Assembly (NCBI RefSeq): GCF_007747445.1
Contig: NZ_CP036425.1
Location: 1,100,175-1,164,174, forward strand
From: Poriferisphaera corsica
Lineage (GTDB): Bacteria > Planctomycetota > Phycisphaerae > Phycisphaerales > Phycisphaeraceae
Direction: 5' to 3'
DNA length: 64,000 nucleotides
Part shown: positions 63,336 to 64,000 of the stretch, in pieces
Layout: every line of letters starts with the position of its first letter
Position numbering within the stretch: the stretch's first letter is position 1
Notes under the pieces: model-generated
Database searches by the model: none
Seen by the model: only the letters and a program-made list of their open reading frames with translations
Told to the model about the DNA's origin: nothing
Made by a program: the position numbers and the translations under genes

Positions 63336-64000
63336 ATGCGAGCTATTCTTGCAAAGTTGTGTGTTGTTGGTACATTGCTTGGTTTTGGTGCTGCGAATGT
63401 CGATGCTGGGATGTTGTGGATTGCCGATAAAGCTAATCGTTTGGTTTCGATTGATACCAATACATGGCAGACGAGCTATAAGGGTAAAATGTCGAAGCAG
63501 ATGACGGACATCGCAATGGATGGTCAAGGCAATCTGTTTGGTATTGATTACGGAAAGCTTTATTCTATCAATAAGAACAATGCGAATACGTGGTCGATTA
63601 CGAATGGGACCAGTGAGGTGGGGAATGCGCTAGGTTTTGTTGACGGCAAGCTATACAGCATGAAGGCTAACTACCTGTTAGAGATCAACAAATCTTCGGG
63701 TTATCCGGTGAAATCACGGTATACAGGGCGATTGACGAGTGGCGATCTCTCGGCTCATAACGGCAAAGCATATATGGTTTCGTACTACAATAAAAATAAC
63801 TACACGAATGTGTTGGCTGAATTGGATGTGAAGACGGGCCGCGTGAGTGATGTGGGGAGTTTAGGCCGAAAGAATGTTTATGGGTTGGCTGAAGCGGACG
63901 GGAAGCTTTATGCGGCGAGCGAGAATGTGATCTATGAAGTGAATACGTCGAATGCGAAGATGACGAAGGTCAAGACGTTGAGCGGTGTGGGGCAGATTTG
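63336..64000 (+). CDS. secreted beta-propeller-like repeat protein, 3' end cut by window edge
   Basis: At least 221 residues, running off the right edge. A signal peptide (about 1-24, ending N-V-D-A-G) is followed by repeating segments such as LWIADKANRLVSIDTNT, NLFGIDYGKLYSI, ALGFVDGKLYSM and GLAEADGKLYAA, each a short beta-blade with a Gly-Lys-Leu-Tyr turn. This suggests an exported beta-propeller; a PEP-CTERM tail is common in such proteins here but would lie outside. AGGAG seven bases before the ATG supports the start. Function unknown. Confidence 0.75.
   Translation, partial: MRAILAKLCVVGTLLGFGAANVDAGMLWIADKANRLVSIDTNTWQTSYKGKMSKQMTDIAMDGQGNLFGIDYGKLYSINKNNANTWSITNGTSEVGNALGFVDGKLYSMKANYLLEINKSSGYPVKSRYTGRLTSGDLSAHNGKAYMVSYYNKNNYTNVLAELDVKTGRVSDVGSLGRKNVYGLAEADGKLYAASENVIYEVNTSNAKMTKVKTLSGVGQI

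Overview
The window reads as chromosomal DNA of a Gram-negative bacterium of the Planctomycetota, most likely a marine Phycisphaerae-type organism. The support is a combination of traits: secreted proteins with a PEP-CTERM sorting tail, a pseudopilin-like protein with a C-terminal H-x9-DG motif, many TPR/HEAT lipoproteins, a MetX-MetW fusion and lysine-rich histone-like tails on DNA-related proteins. The lineage is an inference; no rRNA or tRNA gene was recognised. Almost everything is housekeeping or lineage-typical. There is no prophage, transposase, CRISPR array or defence island.

Layout. 1-4.3 kb: a 3'-truncated six-hairpin glycosidase-like gene, then a minus-strand cluster of HPr (ptsH), EIIA-Ntr (ptsN), a structured RNA that looks 6S-like, the ribosome hibernation factor (hpf) and a DUF502 membrane protein. 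4.5-12.7 kb: Kelch lipoprotein, tyrS, a uronate-isomerase-like hydrolase overlapping dusB tail to tail, a ROK-family regulator and folC. 13.1-17.9 kb: two PEP-CTERM exported proteins flanking serS, one with a phosphodiester glycosidase domain. 18.3-22.8 kb: TPR protein, HEAT-like lipoprotein, leuD. 23.4-29.3 kb: thioredoxin-like protein, a histone-tailed DksA-like protein, lspA, a class I amidotransferase, thrC, a DUF3592 protein and a second diverged copy of the 3' end of thrC. 29.8-35.1 kb: pseudopilin, metY, metX-metW fusion. 35.7-49.1 kb: TPR lipoprotein, rpsT, then nusA, infB, ylxP (DUF503), rbfA, a HhH-GPD glycosylase-like protein with a lysine-rich tail, hisG and a 1069-residue TPR lipoprotein. 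49.4-54.7 kb: gyrB, tag, a membrane protein, rplM-rpsI. 55.1-62.7 kb: coiled-coil/Wzz-like membrane protein, orphan ABC ATPase, a small membrane protein, macrodomain protein, two lipoproteins and trmL. The right edge cuts a secreted repeat protein.

How genes work together. nusA-infB-rbfA is the conserved transcription/translation/ribosome-maturation cluster; rplM-rpsI is a ribosomal operon; metY and metX-metW are neighbouring methionine genes; ptsH, ptsN and hpf resemble the regulatory PTS/ribosome-hibernation neighbourhood of Proteobacteria. Most minus-strand operons end at clear hairpin-plus-U-run terminators.

Most interesting signals: (1) a dispersed family of intergenic hairpins with constant flanks and compensatory stem changes (23.0, 29.5, 60.0, 60.8 and 62.1 kb); (2) a direct repeat of the thrC 3' end bracketing a DUF3592 gene; (3) two unrelated proteins with histone H1-like lysine tails, one a DksA-like protein that has lost its zinc cysteines; (4) a long cytoplasmic coiled coil fused to a Wzz-like membrane module; (5) clusters of a TTTTGTGCGC palindrome-like motif in two intergenic regions; (6) G/C strand skew that flips several times regardless of gene direction. 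All observations were made by reading; no alignment or folding program was run.
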